A stretch of DNA of 12,921 nt from an uncultured Clostridia bacterium (GCA_945950065.1 CAMFGQ010000033.1:1-12921); one strand, 5' to 3'; shown: positions 1 through 8,607, counted from the stretch's first letter. Numbers and translations are program-made. The notes: a model not told the origin generated them from the sequence alone.

Positions 1-524
1 TCTCCTTCTTTTTTCATTTCTAGATTTTCTAGAAATTCCTCTTTTTCCTTTTCATCATCAGGGAGTCCAAAGAAGGTTTTCCAACTGTGTTCCTGGTTTT
101 TATCTTGTCCCTCTACTTGGGTCCACACGCCTCCAGAAGAAGTCTTTTTCGTCCATGCCTTTCCATTCTCAACATAAAACTCAAGGACTAACCCATCCAC
201 ATCGAACATAGGAAGAGGTTTGTCAGTCTTAAGCTGCATCTTGCCCAAGCCTGTGAGAGGTTCTTTTTGAAAGAGAAGATTGACAGCCAGCTGAATCTGG
301 TTATCTTTCACAATGGGAATCCCTCCCACTTCTACATCAAAACTCCCTACCGCTTCTGCGTTTTCTTGTTCCTCGGTAGCTTCCAAGACACGTTGGAGAA
401 GCTCTTCTTTTGTCTGAGGCTCAGGCTCGGCTTGACTCTGTAGTTGTCGTTTATTCTCTCCACCAGCACATGCGCTGAGGAGTAGAAGAAGGACAAGAAG
501 AGTGCTGACAAACTTTTTCATCAT
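1..524 (-). CDS. Putative lipoprotein, C-terminus cut by window edge
   Basis: This is a secreted lipoprotein of unknown function; about 173 residues are visible and no stop is reached before the edge. The N-terminus has Lys-Lys, a run of eight hydrophobic residues dominated by Leu, then a lipobox LSAC with the lipidated Cys at residue 18 (counting from the second of two adjacent Met codons). An acidic/Gln-rich linker follows, then a helix with KEELLQRVLEATEEQENAEA and a beta-rich part (GSFDVEVGG, FDVDGLVLEFYVENGKAW). That pattern resembles the DUF6612/LppX-LprG-like lipoproteins of Bacillota, but I cannot confirm the family. The binding site AAGGAGG (527-533) overlaps the pyk stop; the second ATG (519-521), 5 bases from it, is better spaced than the first (522-524). 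It is probably translated by coupling to pyk. The tail visible at the edge is very Glu/Lys-rich. Confidence 0.85.
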   Translation of the reverse strand, partial: MMKKFVSTLLVLLLLLSACAGGENKRQLQSQAEPEPQTKEELLQRVLEATEEQENAEAVGSFDVEVGGIPIVKDNQIQLAVNLLFQKEPLTGLGKMQLKTDKPLPMFDVDGLVLEFYVENGKAWTKKTSSGGVWTQVEGQDKNQEHSWKTFFGLPDDEKEKEEFLENLEMKKEG

Positions 525-531
525 CGCCTCC

Positions 532-2271
532 TTATAGGTCAACAGCAGCGTTATAAATCATACCTAGTTTTGGATCCAGACGAACTTCCTGACAGTCATC
601 AATGCGACTGCGTAGTAAATGAACACCAAGCACTGCAGGGATACTCAATTCTCTAGCCCACTGGGCTCCTAAAGAGGTATAGCCACCCTCGGCAATAACA
701 AGACCTGCTGCTTTTTTCACCAGCTCAAGATCATCGGCAATGACTTCATCCAAATAGAGGATATCGCCTTCTTTTAGAGGTTCTAAATGAAGATTTTGTG
801 CAAAGCGGATTCGTCCGCGTACTGTTCTTTCTCCAATCCCAATTCCCTTTTGCATAATTTCACCCACCACATGAACTTTCATGAGGTTGGTGGCTCCCGA
901 TACTCCCAGAGGAATACCTGAAGTAATGATCACAATATCCCCCACATCCACATAGCCAGCATCCTTAGTGACCCGTGCCATTTCACGGAAAATCTCATCG
1001 GTCGTATAGAGCTCCTCCATCATTAAAGGATAGACACCCCATAGAAGGCTAAGCGAACGCCATGTTTCTTCTTTAGGCGTCATGGCAAAAACAGGAGTAG
1101 CTGGACGGTGCATAGCAATCTTTCGAGCCGTGAATCCACTCATGGTAACGGTAAGGATCCCCTTGGTATCCAGACTATGGGATGCCTCTACAGAAGCCTT
1201 ACTGACTGCATAGGTTACACTGTCATGGTATTTTTCGTATTCTCTTCGACCAAAGGTATTCATCCCTCGTTCGGTTCGCATTGCAATGGCAGCCATGGTT
1301 TTCACTGATTCAACAGGGAATTTTCCTGCAGCCGTTTCACCACTTAGCATAATGGCATCGGTTCCATCAAAGATAGCATTGGCAACATCCGTAGCTTCTG
1401 CCCTTGTTGGGGTTGGATTTCTCATCATGCTATCTAGCATTTGGGTTGCTGTAATGACAGGTTTACCCATGGAATTACTCAATTTAATCATGACCTTCTG
1501 GGCCATGGGGACTTCCTCAATGGGCATCTCCACACCAAGGTCTCCTCTAGCCACCATAATGCCATCACTGACTAAGAGAATTTCTTCTAGATTTTCAAAG
1601 CCTTGCTTGTTTTCAATTTTGGAAATGATCTGAACATGGCCACAGCCTTCTTCTTCTAGAATTCTGCGAATACCCAGTACATCTTTTTTCGTTCGTACAA
1701 AAGAAGGTGCAATAAAATCAATGCCTTGTGAAAGGCCAAAGCGAATGTCCTTTTCATCTTGCTCCGTAAGCGCAGGTAGGTTAATGCGGATATCAGGCGC
1801 ATTGACACCTTTGTTGTTCTTCAGTTCTCCACCTGCTACAACCGTAGCGTGGATATCACCTTTCTCGTCAATGCTTTCCACACGAAGACTAATCAGTCCG
1901 TCATCAATCAGAACCATATCGCCAACCACGACATCTTTATAAAAATCTTTGTAGCTGATGGGAGCTCTGCGCTCATCACCTATAATGTCATCTCTGGTAA
2001 GCGTAAAGGGCTGACCATTTTCAATAAAGGTGCCTTCCTTCATCTTACCAAGCCGTATTTCAGGTCCCTTGGTATCAAGGAGAATCGCAATAGGAAGCCC
2101 TAGCTCTTCGCGAAGCTGTTTTACCAGATCCATTCTTTTTTTATGCTCCTCATGGCTTCCATGGGAGAAGTTAAAGCGTGCTACATTCATGCCCGCTTCC
2201 ATGACTGCCTTTAAAACAGCAGGATCATCGGTTGCAGGTCCTAGAGTGCATACAATCTTTGTTTTTCTCAT
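532..2271 (-). CDS. pyk: Pyruvate kinase with C-terminal PEP-utiliser-like domain
   Basis: Catalyses phosphoenolpyruvate + ADP to pyruvate + ATP, the last step of glycolysis, in the cytoplasm. The protein has 579 residues: a TIM-barrel and B domain (start MRKTKIVCTLGPATDD, NFSHG substrate-binding segment), the active-site stretch ISKIENKQG with Lys218 and Glu220, and ARGDLGVEMP with Asp244, then the regulatory C domain to about residue 475. The last ~105 residues form the extra C-terminal domain found in Bacillus-type enzymes, which resembles the swivelling phosphohistidine domain of PEP-utilising enzymes. Where B. subtilis Pyk, as I recall it, reads GGLTSHAA, this protein reads GGYTSLGA (L534), so the His is missing. 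The ATG lies 2 bases after the pfkA stop with only a weak GGCGG upstream, suggesting coupled translation. Confidence 0.98.
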   Translation of the reverse strand: MRKTKIVCTLGPATDDPAVLKAVMEAGMNVARFNFSHGSHEEHKKRMDLVKQLREELGLPIAILLDTKGPEIRLGKMKEGTFIENGQPFTLTRDDIIGDERRAPISYKDFYKDVVVGDMVLIDDGLISLRVESIDEKGDIHATVVAGGELKNNKGVNAPDIRINLPALTEQDEKDIRFGLSQGIDFIAPSFVRTKKDVLGIRRILEEEGCGHVQIISKIENKQGFENLEEILLVSDGIMVARGDLGVEMPIEEVPMAQKVMIKLSNSMGKPVITATQMLDSMMRNPTPTRAEATDVANAIFDGTDAIMLSGETAAGKFPVESVKTMAAIAMRTERGMNTFGRREYEKYHDSVTYAVSKASVEASHSLDTKGILTVTMSGFTARKIAMHRPATPVFAMTPKEETWRSLSLLWGVYPLMMEELYTTDEIFREMARVTKDAGYVDVGDIVIITSGIPLGVSGATNLMKVHVVGEIMQKGIGIGERTVRGRIRFAQNLHLEPLKEGDILYLDEVIADDLELVKKAAGLVIAEGGYTSLGAQWARELSIPAVLGVHLLRSRIDDCQEVRLDPKLGMIYNAAVDL

Positions 2272-2273
2272 TT

Positions 2274-3233
2274 TTAAACCGCCAAAATTTTAGCCATGCG
2301 ATAAAGCTCTTGATCCAGCTTATCTCTTGTTACAATGGCTTTCTCTAAATCTTCATGAATAATTTTGTTGCCACGGATGCCCACGGCAAGTCCACTTTTT
2401 CCCTCTAAAAGAAGTTCCACAGCCTTGACACCCATACGTGTAGCAATCATACGGTCAAAACTAGAAGGACTTCCTCCACGTTGCAAGTATCCGATAATGT
2501 TCAGGCGTGTATCCATCCCACTGCCTTCTTCAATCTGTTTTGTAAAGTCAAAGGGCTCAGCTGCACCTTCAGCTAAGAGGATGATGTAATGACTTTTTCC
2601 TCTTGCCATACCCATGCGTATTTCGGATACCAACTGCTCCATATCAAATTCGACTTCAGGGACAATCACTTCTTCTGCTCCACTGATGATGCCAGCATGA
2701 AGCGCAATGTCTCCGCAATCTCTACCCATGACTTGTACAACGAAAACACGACTATGAGAACTAGATGTATCTCGCAGTTTACCCACTGCATCCATGACCG
2801 TGGTAATGGCTGTATCAAAGCCAATGGTATAGTCGGTATAGCCTAGATCATTATCGATGCTTCCAGGAAGTGCAATGGTGGGAATACCACCCTTGACTAG
2901 ATCCATGGCACCACGAAAGCTACCGTCCCCTCCAATGACCACTAAACCATCTAGTGCAAGATCACGGAGATTATCCAGTGCCTTCGCCATGCCTTCTTCG
3001 GTTGCAAATTCAGGACAACGAGCGGATTGTAAAAAGGTTCCACCACGTTGCAAAATATCACTAACAGAACGTGAGTTTAAACTCACAAAGTCATTTTCCA
3101 AAATTCCTTTGTATCCACGCTTAATTCCATATACATCCCATTTGTAGTGTTTGGCTGTTCGAACAACAGCCCGTATGGCAGCGTTCATGCCCGGGGCATC
3201 GCCACCGCTTGTTAATACACCAATGCTTTTCAT
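2274..3233 (-). CDS. pfkA: ATP-dependent 6-phosphofructokinase
   Basis: Phosphorylates fructose 6-phosphate to fructose 1,6-bisphosphate with ATP, the committed step of glycolysis. Length (319 residues) equals the usual short bacterial PFK-1. Visible motifs in canonical numbering: N-terminal GVLTSGGDAPGMNAA; GGDGS at 101-105 with Gly104, which marks ATP rather than pyrophosphate as donor; PGSIDND with catalytic Asp127; Arg162 and Arg171 for substrate contact across the interface; and Arg21/Arg25 of the allosteric effector site, so ADP/PEP control is likely. Position 125 is Ser where most homologues have Thr, a conservative change. The start has AAGGGAAAAG upstream, 13 bases after dnaE. It is followed 2 bases later by pyk, the usual pair in Bacillota. 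Confidence 0.98.
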   Translation of the reverse strand: MKSIGVLTSGGDAPGMNAAIRAVVRTAKHYKWDVYGIKRGYKGILENDFVSLNSRSVSDILQRGGTFLQSARCPEFATEEGMAKALDNLRDLALDGLVVIGGDGSFRGAMDLVKGGIPTIALPGSIDNDLGYTDYTIGFDTAITTVMDAVGKLRDTSSSHSRVFVVQVMGRDCGDIALHAGIISGAEEVIVPEVEFDMEQLVSEIRMGMARGKSHYIILLAEGAAEPFDFTKQIEEGSGMDTRLNIIGYLQRGGSPSSFDRMIATRMGVKAVELLLEGKSGLAVGIRGNKIIHEDLEKAIVTRDKLDQELYRMAKILAV

Positions 3234-3246
3234 TTTCTTTTCCCTT

Positions 3247-6200
3247 CTATCTAATCACTACCCCATCTTCACCAAAGAGTCTCTTTAGTTCTTCTAAAAG
3301 AGCATCATTGAAGGCAACAGGAGTAGGCTTCATTTCTCTTAATTCTTTCCGGTCCATGGCATAGACCCGTACGGGATGCCTTCCGGGATTGGCCTCTAAA
3401 AGGCGCTGGATAAGTTCCATGGTCTCTCCATCAAAACTGTCTACACGCAGATAGAGGATTTCCTTGGATAGGGGGGTCTCTTCTAAGGAAGTCAGTCTTT
3501 CGCAAATAAGATTGGCTTTCTGATCCTCTCTCATCTGCAGACGTCCCACTACCTGAAAGAACTGGTCCTTTTCAAGGAGTCGCTGATAGTCTTTGTAGGT
3601 TCGTGGAAAGAAAATCACTTCGATGGTATCCATCTCATCTTCCATTTCAACAAAGGCCATCTCTTGTGCGTTTTTGGTCATCTTCTTCACGATGTTGCGT
3701 TTCATCAGGAGAAGCTCTATACGTTTTCCATCACCCTCTTCTTCGCTTAATTCGGCTAAGGTAGCAAGATTCATCATCTTGCCCCTGCGAAGATGGGAGA
3801 ATTTAGACAGCGGATGCCCAGAAAGATACATACCCAAAACTTCCTTCTCATAAGAAAGAAGCTGATCTTCATCAAACTCTTTAAGATCCAGAGCGTGGCT
3901 CTGGGTAGGGATCAGTTCATCAAAGAAACTAATCTGCCCATGGGCACTCATCCTTTGTCCGCGCTGCATGCTATCCAGTTCAACTTCATAGCGCTGCATC
4001 AGGCTCCGCCTTGTTTCACCTAGTCCATCAAGAGCACCTGCTTTAATGAGGCTTTCAAAGGCACGCTTATTCAGACTTCCCGCACTGAGGCGCTGGAGTA
4101 AGTCTTCAAAGCTCTTAAAGGGACCGCTCTTTCTTGCACTAAGAAGAGCTTCAATGAGGGAAATACCAACATTTTTGATTGCTTTGAGTCCAAAACGGAT
4201 TTTTCCGTTTTCAGTAGAGAAACCACTATAGGAATGATTGATATGGGGTGGCAAAATCTCAATGCCCATGGATCGACTCGCTTCCATGTAGGAGGCAAGC
4301 TTCACCGTACTTCCCATAACTGAACTCATTAGTGCAGCCATAAATTCTACTGGATAATGGTTCTTCAGATAGGCAGTCTGATAAGCAATCAGAGCATAGC
4401 CTGTGGCATGGCTTTTATTGAAGGCATAATTGGCAAACTCCGTCATGGAGTGGTAGATGTCTAAGGCTTCTTTTTCAGATAGCCCCTTTTTCAAAGCACC
4501 GTGAATGTTCTTGCCATTGCCATAGATAAAGGTCTGTTTTTCTTCTTCCATGACCTCCATCTTCTTTTTACTCATGGCACGACGGATGATATCTGCCTGA
4601 TTGTAACTATACCCCGCCAAAGCACGAACCATCTCCATGACTTGTTCTTGGTAAACCATAACACCATAGGTCACCCCTAAAATGGGTTCTAAGCATGGAT
4701 GGGCGTAGCGAATCTTTTCGGGATTGTGTTTGTTCCGAATATAAACCGGAATCTTTTCCATTGGGCCTGGACGATAAAGAGAGATTCCTGCAATGATGTC
4801 TTCAATGCTTGAAGGCTTTAGTTCTTTGAAGAAGCTTCTCATGCCAGGGCTTTCCAGTTGAAAGATACCAAGGGTATCTGCACGCTGAAGCAGGCCAAAG
4901 GTTTCCTTATCATCGGTGGGGATTTGATCAATGTCAATCTCGATACCTTTATTATACTGAATCAGGTTAAGGGCATGTTTAATAATGGATAAGTTTCGTA
5001 AACCCAAGACATCGATTTTGAGGAGCCCTAGCTCCTCCAAAAGGATCATGTTGTACTGAGTGACCACAACACCCTCTTGCAGATAGAGGGGAACAATCTG
5101 TCGAAGAGGTTCTCCACTCATGACCACACCTGCTGCATGGATGGAGCAGTGACGAGGTCGCCCTTCTATGCGAAGGGCCATATCCATAAGATAGGAGATC
5201 TCTTCTTTTTTCATCAGTTCTCGCAGTGTATCACTTTCACTGATGGCTCTTTTTAGAGTCATGCCCAAGGCATTGGGGATTGCTTTGGCCACACGGTCTA
5301 CTTCTCCATAATTCATGGAGAAGACGCGCCCTACATCACGAACAGCTTGTCTGGCACCGAAGGTCCCAAAGGTAATGATCTGGGCTACATGATCAGCCCC
5401 ATAGCGATGGAAGATGTAATCCAGAACTTCTCCTCGCCTTTCATCTTCAAAGTCGATATCAAAGTCGGGCATAGTAACACGTTCTGCATTGAGGAAGCGC
5501 TCAAAGAGCAGTCCATAACCGATGGGGTCCACTCGATGAATCCCTAGACAGTAGGCTGCAAGACTACCGCCTCCACTGCCTCGACCTGGGCCAACAAAGA
5601 TGCCCTTTTCCCGAGCATGGTTCACAATGTCTGCCACGATGAGGAAGAAGTCATTGTAGCCCATGGAGTCAATGATGGCCAATTCCTCTTCTAAACGTTC
5701 TTTATGCTCATCATGTCCATAGAGTTTGGTAAGGTTCTCAAAACAGATCTTGCGCAAGTACTCCTTGGAAGAAAAGTCTTTTTCCCGCCGATAGGGCGTG
5801 AGATGAAAACGACTAAAGTCCATGCTTACATTACACTGCTCAGCAATCTTAACTGTGTTGGTGATGGCATCAGGATAGTCAGAAAATAGTTCCTCCATCT
5901 CCTCAGGGGTTTTGAGATAAAACTCCCTGGCGGGAAAGCGCATCCGATCCTTATCTTTAAATTCAGCCCCTGTCTGAATGCACAAAAGCACATCCTGAGC
6001 TAGATAATCTTCCTTCTCAATATAGTGGACATCATTGGTGGCAACCAGTGGAACTCCCGTTATCTCATGAAGCCGGATTAATCTGGGTAGAATGCGCTTT
6101 TGTTCAGCCAGTCCATGATCTTGGAGTTCAAGGTAAAAATCTTCTTGAAAGAGGTTCTGATAGTATTTGGTTGCACGCAAAGCATCCTCATCTCTCCCTT

Positions 6201-6621
6201 GAAGCAGCATTTGAGCAACTTCTCCCTGGAGACAAGAGGATAGGGCAAGAAGACCAGTATGATGTTGTTCGAGCAATTCTTTTGTAATACGAGGACGATA
6301 ATAAAAATGATCAATAAAAGAAAAACTGACTAGTTCCATCAAATTCTGGTAGCCTTCATTGTCCTTGGCAAGGAGCACAAGGTGATGGTTGACTCTAGGA
6401 TTATCGGTGGCGACATAGACTTCACAACCAATAATCGGCTTCACACCGTGTTTTTTACAGAGTTTGTAGAAATCCACTGCACCAAACATCACACCATGAT
6501 CTGTCATGGCAACTGCATCCATGCCCTTTTCTTTTGTGGCAAGAACCAGTTCCTCTAAGGGGCAAAAACCATCCAAAAGGGAATATTCTGTATGGAGATG
6601 CAGATGTATAAATTTGCTCAT
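3247..6621 (-). CDS. dnaE: DNA polymerase III alpha subunit (DnaE type)
   Basis: Replicative C-family DNA polymerase of 1124 residues. Order of parts: PHP domain at the N-terminus (HLHLHTEYSLLDG at 6-18, MTDHGVMFG); palm with the catalytic Asp pair in PDFDIDF (Asp386, Asp388) and the third carboxylate in KIDVLGL (Asp537); thumb/fingers (GPGRGSGGGS, YRPGPM, NKSHATGYA); a helix-hairpin-helix-like segment around LNKRAFESLIKAGALDGLG; and a C-terminal OB fold (about 960-1050, VEMEDEMDTIEVIFFPRTY). There is no inserted 3'-5' exonuclease, so this is DnaE rather than PolC. In bacteria that carry PolC, DnaE extends primers on the lagging strand; whether PolC exists here cannot be seen. Its ATG overlaps the whiA stop by four bases (ATGA, 6618-6621), a coupling arrangement. 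Upstream sequence GGGAGGGATC gives the binding site. Confidence 0.98.
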   Translation of the reverse strand: MSKFIHLHLHTEYSLLDGFCPLEELVLATKEKGMDAVAMTDHGVMFGAVDFYKLCKKHGVKPIIGCEVYVATDNPRVNHHLVLLAKDNEGYQNLMELVSFSFIDHFYYRPRITKELLEQHHTGLLALSSCLQGEVAQMLLQGRDEDALRATKYYQNLFQEDFYLELQDHGLAEQKRILPRLIRLHEITGVPLVATNDVHYIEKEDYLAQDVLLCIQTGAEFKDKDRMRFPAREFYLKTPEEMEELFSDYPDAITNTVKIAEQCNVSMDFSRFHLTPYRREKDFSSKEYLRKICFENLTKLYGHDEHKERLEEELAIIDSMGYNDFFLIVADIVNHAREKGIFVGPGRGSGGGSLAAYCLGIHRVDPIGYGLLFERFLNAERVTMPDFDIDFEDERRGEVLDYIFHRYGADHVAQIITFGTFGARQAVRDVGRVFSMNYGEVDRVAKAIPNALGMTLKRAISESDTLRELMKKEEISYLMDMALRIEGRPRHCSIHAAGVVMSGEPLRQIVPLYLQEGVVVTQYNMILLEELGLLKIDVLGLRNLSIIKHALNLIQYNKGIEIDIDQIPTDDKETFGLLQRADTLGIFQLESPGMRSFFKELKPSSIEDIIAGISLYRPGPMEKIPVYIRNKHNPEKIRYAHPCLEPILGVTYGVMVYQEQVMEMVRALAGYSYNQADIIRRAMSKKKMEVMEEEKQTFIYGNGKNIHGALKKGLSEKEALDIYHSMTEFANYAFNKSHATGYALIAYQTAYLKNHYPVEFMAALMSSVMGSTVKLASYMEASRSMGIEILPPHINHSYSGFSTENGKIRFGLKAIKNVGISLIEALLSARKSGPFKSFEDLLQRLSAGSLNKRAFESLIKAGALDGLGETRRSLMQRYEVELDSMQRGQRMSAHGQISFFDELIPTQSHALDLKEFDEDQLLSYEKEVLGMYLSGHPLSKFSHLRRGKMMNLATLAELSEEEGDGKRIELLLMKRNIVKKMTKNAQEMAFVEMEDEMDTIEVIFFPRTYKDYQRLLEKDQFFQVVGRLQMREDQKANLICERLTSLEETPLSKEILYLRVDSFDGETMELIQRLLEANPGRHPVRVYAMDRKELREMKPTPVAFNDALLEELKRLFGEDGVVIR

Positions 6622-7508
6622 GATCCCTCCCTGAGTTTGTCTGCAATCTTCATCAGGCGTCTGAGTCGATTGCTCACCCCTGATTTGCTGAGTGGTGGAT
6701 CAAAGGTCTGACCAAGTTCCTCCAGGCTGAGCTCAGGTTCTTCCCACCGTTTAATGGCCATCTCCTGAAGGGATGGAGGTAAAGAATGAAGCTCAATGGT
6801 GTTTTGGATCAATTCAATGGCCTCAATGTATTTGGCCGATGCATCGACGATTTTGTTGATGTTGGCCGTCTCAAAGTTAATCACCCGGTTGATGTCATTT
6901 TTCATGGAACGAAGAATTTTCATATCTTCTAGGGCAAAGGCCTGCATAGGTGCCCCCATAAGGATTAAGAAATCAATGATGCTCTGTGAGTTTTTCACAT
7001 AGACCACCCATACTTTACGAAAGGTAATCCCTCCAACCAAATCAAAGTGCTCCATGAGGTTTAAGATGGCTCTGGCCATCTCTTCTTCTTTTATCGTAAG
7101 CTCTAAATGATAACTCTTAGCTGGATCACTTAAAGAACCACAGGCCAAAAAGGCCCCTTTTAGATAGGCCCTTTGACGTTTCATTTGCTGATAATAATGG
7201 CCTGGAACACGACGAACCAGTCCCTCTTCATCAAGAACGCGAAGTGTATAAAGATCTTCTTTGTTGTGAATCTTTACAAAGTAGCGATTGAAACGACTGC
7301 TTGAACCTTTTCGACTTCCTATTTCACAGGATATTCCCAGCTCGCGCAGTTTTCCATAGATAAAACGAAGTACACTTCCCTGATCAGAGCTAAAGACCTC
7401 CCCATCAAAGGAACAGCGCAAAAAGCCCGATAAAAGGGCTAGAAGCTCATCCTTGGAGGGATAGTCTTCCTGTAGAAGATGTTCTTTTAGCTTAGCTGAA
7501 TACGACAT
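6618..7508 (-). CDS. whiA: WhiA-type DNA-binding regulator
   Basis: WhiA is a conserved Gram-positive protein that joins a degenerate LAGLIDADG homing-endonuclease fold to a helix-turn-helix. It controls sporulation genes in Streptomyces and affects cell division and chromosome segregation in Bacillus. The protein has 296 residues, close to the family norm. The N-terminal fold spans about 20-200 (LKGAFLACGSLSDPAKSYHLEL, VYVKNSQSIIDFLILMGA). The C-terminal HTH spans about 225-290 (LPPSLQEMAIKRWEEPELS, LSKSGVSNRLRRLMKIADKL). The catalytic Asp residues of a nuclease are not evident, as expected. The start is preceded by TAGGAGAG, in which TAG is the stop of the Nudix gene. The gene runs into dnaE with a 4-base overlap. 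Confidence 0.97.
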   Translation of the reverse strand: MSYSAKLKEHLLQEDYPSKDELLALLSGFLRCSFDGEVFSSDQGSVLRFIYGKLRELGISCEIGSRKGSSSRFNRYFVKIHNKEDLYTLRVLDEEGLVRRVPGHYYQQMKRQRAYLKGAFLACGSLSDPAKSYHLELTIKEEEMARAILNLMEHFDLVGGITFRKVWVVYVKNSQSIIDFLILMGAPMQAFALEDMKILRSMKNDINRVINFETANINKIVDASAKYIEAIELIQNTIELHSLPPSLQEMAIKRWEEPELSLEELGQTFDPPLSKSGVSNRLRRLMKIADKLREGS

Positions 7509-7516
7509 AGACTCTC

Positions 7517-7903
7517 CTATGCATCAAAGGCCTTTTTAATCATCAGCACCTCATTTTCATGCATCTGCTGAGTGGGAAGTTCTTCTAAGGTAAAAAAGGC
7601 AAGATCAACAAAGCCCTCTTGACGTAGAGGAGCCAGTTGCCCACCTATTTTTTTCATTTTAAACCAGAGGACTTTCTTGTTATGAGAACGTCCCCGATGA
7701 TAGAATTCATACTGAATCCATCCTAATTTCTTTTGTATTCTCGCCTCAACTCCTGATTCTTCACGAACCTCTCGAACTGCAGCACTGCGCAGTGATTCGT
7801 TTTCTTCTACATGGCCCTTGGGTAAAACCCATTTGCCTTTATTGTTCAGGAGGAGTAGAACCTTGGTGTCGCTAATCACGACACCTCCTGCACTAATCAC
7901 CAT
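7517..7903 (-). CDS. Nudix hydrolase (YvcI-like by position)
   Basis: Hydrolase of nucleoside-diphosphate-linked substrates; the actual substrate cannot be told. The 128 residues cover a single Nudix fold. The Nudix box is intact at residues 30-52: G-x5-E-x7-REVREESGV, with Gly30, Glu36, Arg44, Glu45, Glu48 and Glu49 supplying the Mg-binding helix. The preceding strand WVLPKGHVEENE is typical of the MutT/Ap4A-type subgroup. It is the first gene of the whiA-dnaE-pfkA-pyk operon. In B. subtilis the Nudix gene yvcI opens the yvcI-rapZ-yvcK-whiA cluster, so this is plausibly its counterpart with two genes lost. The start is supported by GAGGAGG four bases upstream and a -10 box just beyond it. 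Confidence 0.93.
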   Translation of the reverse strand: MVISAGGVVISDTKVLLLLNNKGKWVLPKGHVEENESLRSAAVREVREESGVEARIQKKLGWIQYEFYHRGRSHNKKVLWFKMKKIGGQLAPLRQEGFVDLAFFTLEELPTQQMHENEVLMIKKAFDA

Positions 7904-7921
7904 GATGCCTCCTCGGAGTTT

Positions 7922-7949
7922 ATTATACCCTAACTGGGACTTTTGTTAT
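7922..7949 (-). promoter_or_regulatory. Promoter of the Nudix-whiA-dnaE-pfkA-pyk operon
   Basis: Reading the minus strand, a perfect -10 TATAAT (7922-7927) is preceded by a 16-base spacer and a weak -35 ATAACA (7944-7949, 4 of 6 matches). The predicted start of transcription is about 7915, which would leave a leader of only about ten bases, just enough for the GAGGAGG site. The -10 is seen directly; the -35 and start point are inferred. Confidence 0.55.
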
Positions 7950-8020
7950 AGAATTTCCTGTTTTTATCCTTGTACTTTCCATTCGTCCCATAGAAACCCA
8001 TAGCAAAGCATGGGGAGATG

Positions 8021-8056
8021 AAAAAGATCCGTCCCAGTGTCGGTGGGACGGATCTT
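8021..8056 (-). terminator. Rho-independent terminator of the nrdD-nrdG operon
   Basis: A perfect 13-base-pair inverted repeat (AAGATCCGTCCCA at 8024-8036 and its complement at 8044-8056) encloses a 7-base loop. On the minus strand it is followed by TTTTT (8025-8021). It lies 44 bases past the nrdG stop and upstream of the next operon's promoter, so it separates the two minus-strand units. Confidence 0.92.
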
Positions 8057-8100
8057 CCATGAAACATATTTTGTCTTGTTCTCAAAGGAAGTGTACTTCC

Positions 8101-8607
8101 TTACCTGTCCTGAATCTCACGGAATAAGGCCTCTCCTTTTTCTGTAAGGGGAAGAAGGCGCTGATTGCTGCTCCCTCTAAAGGACAGGGAGAGATCCTTC
8201 TTTTCAAGAATAAAGGGTCCATCAATGAGAAGGTCTATTTCCTTTAAGAATTCCTTAATCTCTGGAATTTCCAACCGAAGAAGGTCTTCATAGAGATAGC
8301 CCGTGTAGCAGATGATGTTCTTACCCTTTTCTTTAAAGTATCTCGCTAAAAAGGTCAGTTCCTTAGGATGAAGAAAAGGTTCTCCACCACTAAAGGTAAC
8401 GCCATCTACAAAGGAGTTCTTCTCAAACTCTTCGACAATCTCCTCCAGCGTGTAGTCTGTCCCTCCTAATCGGTCCCAGCTTTCGGGATTATGACATCCC
8501 TGACAGCCATGGGGACATCCCTGTGTAAACAGAGTAAAACGAAAGCCCGGACCATCAGTGATGGACTGGGCTACGACACCAAAGAGTGGAAGTTTAGCGA
8601 ACCACAT
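8101..8607 (-). CDS. nrdG: Anaerobic ribonucleotide reductase activating protein (radical SAM)
   Basis: NrdG uses a 4Fe-4S cluster and S-adenosylmethionine to place the glycyl radical on class III ribonucleotide reductase. The 168 residues contain the radical-SAM motif CxxxCxxC (Cys31, Cys35, Cys38 in TQGCPHGCQGCHNPESWD), the SAM-binding VTFSGGEPF, and the typical late segments DGPF and FRGSSNQR. The ATG is the only reasonable start: an in-frame TAA lies two codons upstream. There is no clear ribosome binding site. Instead the ORF begins 14 bases inside the end of the 45-residue glycyl-radical peptide gene, so it is probably translated by coupling to it. This ties the amount of activase to the amount of its presumed substrate peptide. 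Confidence 0.96.
   Translation of the reverse strand: MWFAKLPLFGVVAQSITDGPGFRFTLFTQGCPHGCQGCHNPESWDRLGGTDYTLEEIVEEFEKNSFVDGVTFSGGEPFLHPKELTFLARYFKEKGKNIICYTGYLYEDLLRLEIPEIKEFLKEIDLLIDGPFILEKKDLSLSFRGSSNQRLLPLTEKGEALFREIQDR

Noticed and set aside
1286..1633. 115-codon plus-strand ORF inside pyk
   Set aside because: It lies opposite well-conserved pyruvate kinase codons, has no ribosome binding site and no recognisable product; the other long opposite-strand ORFs across pyk, pfkA, dnaE and nrdD are rejected for the same reasons.
6078..6314. 78-codon minus-strand ORF inside dnaE in another frame
   Set aside because: It overlaps the conserved PHP/early polymerase part of dnaE and has no start signal; its hydrophobic look comes from out-of-frame reading.
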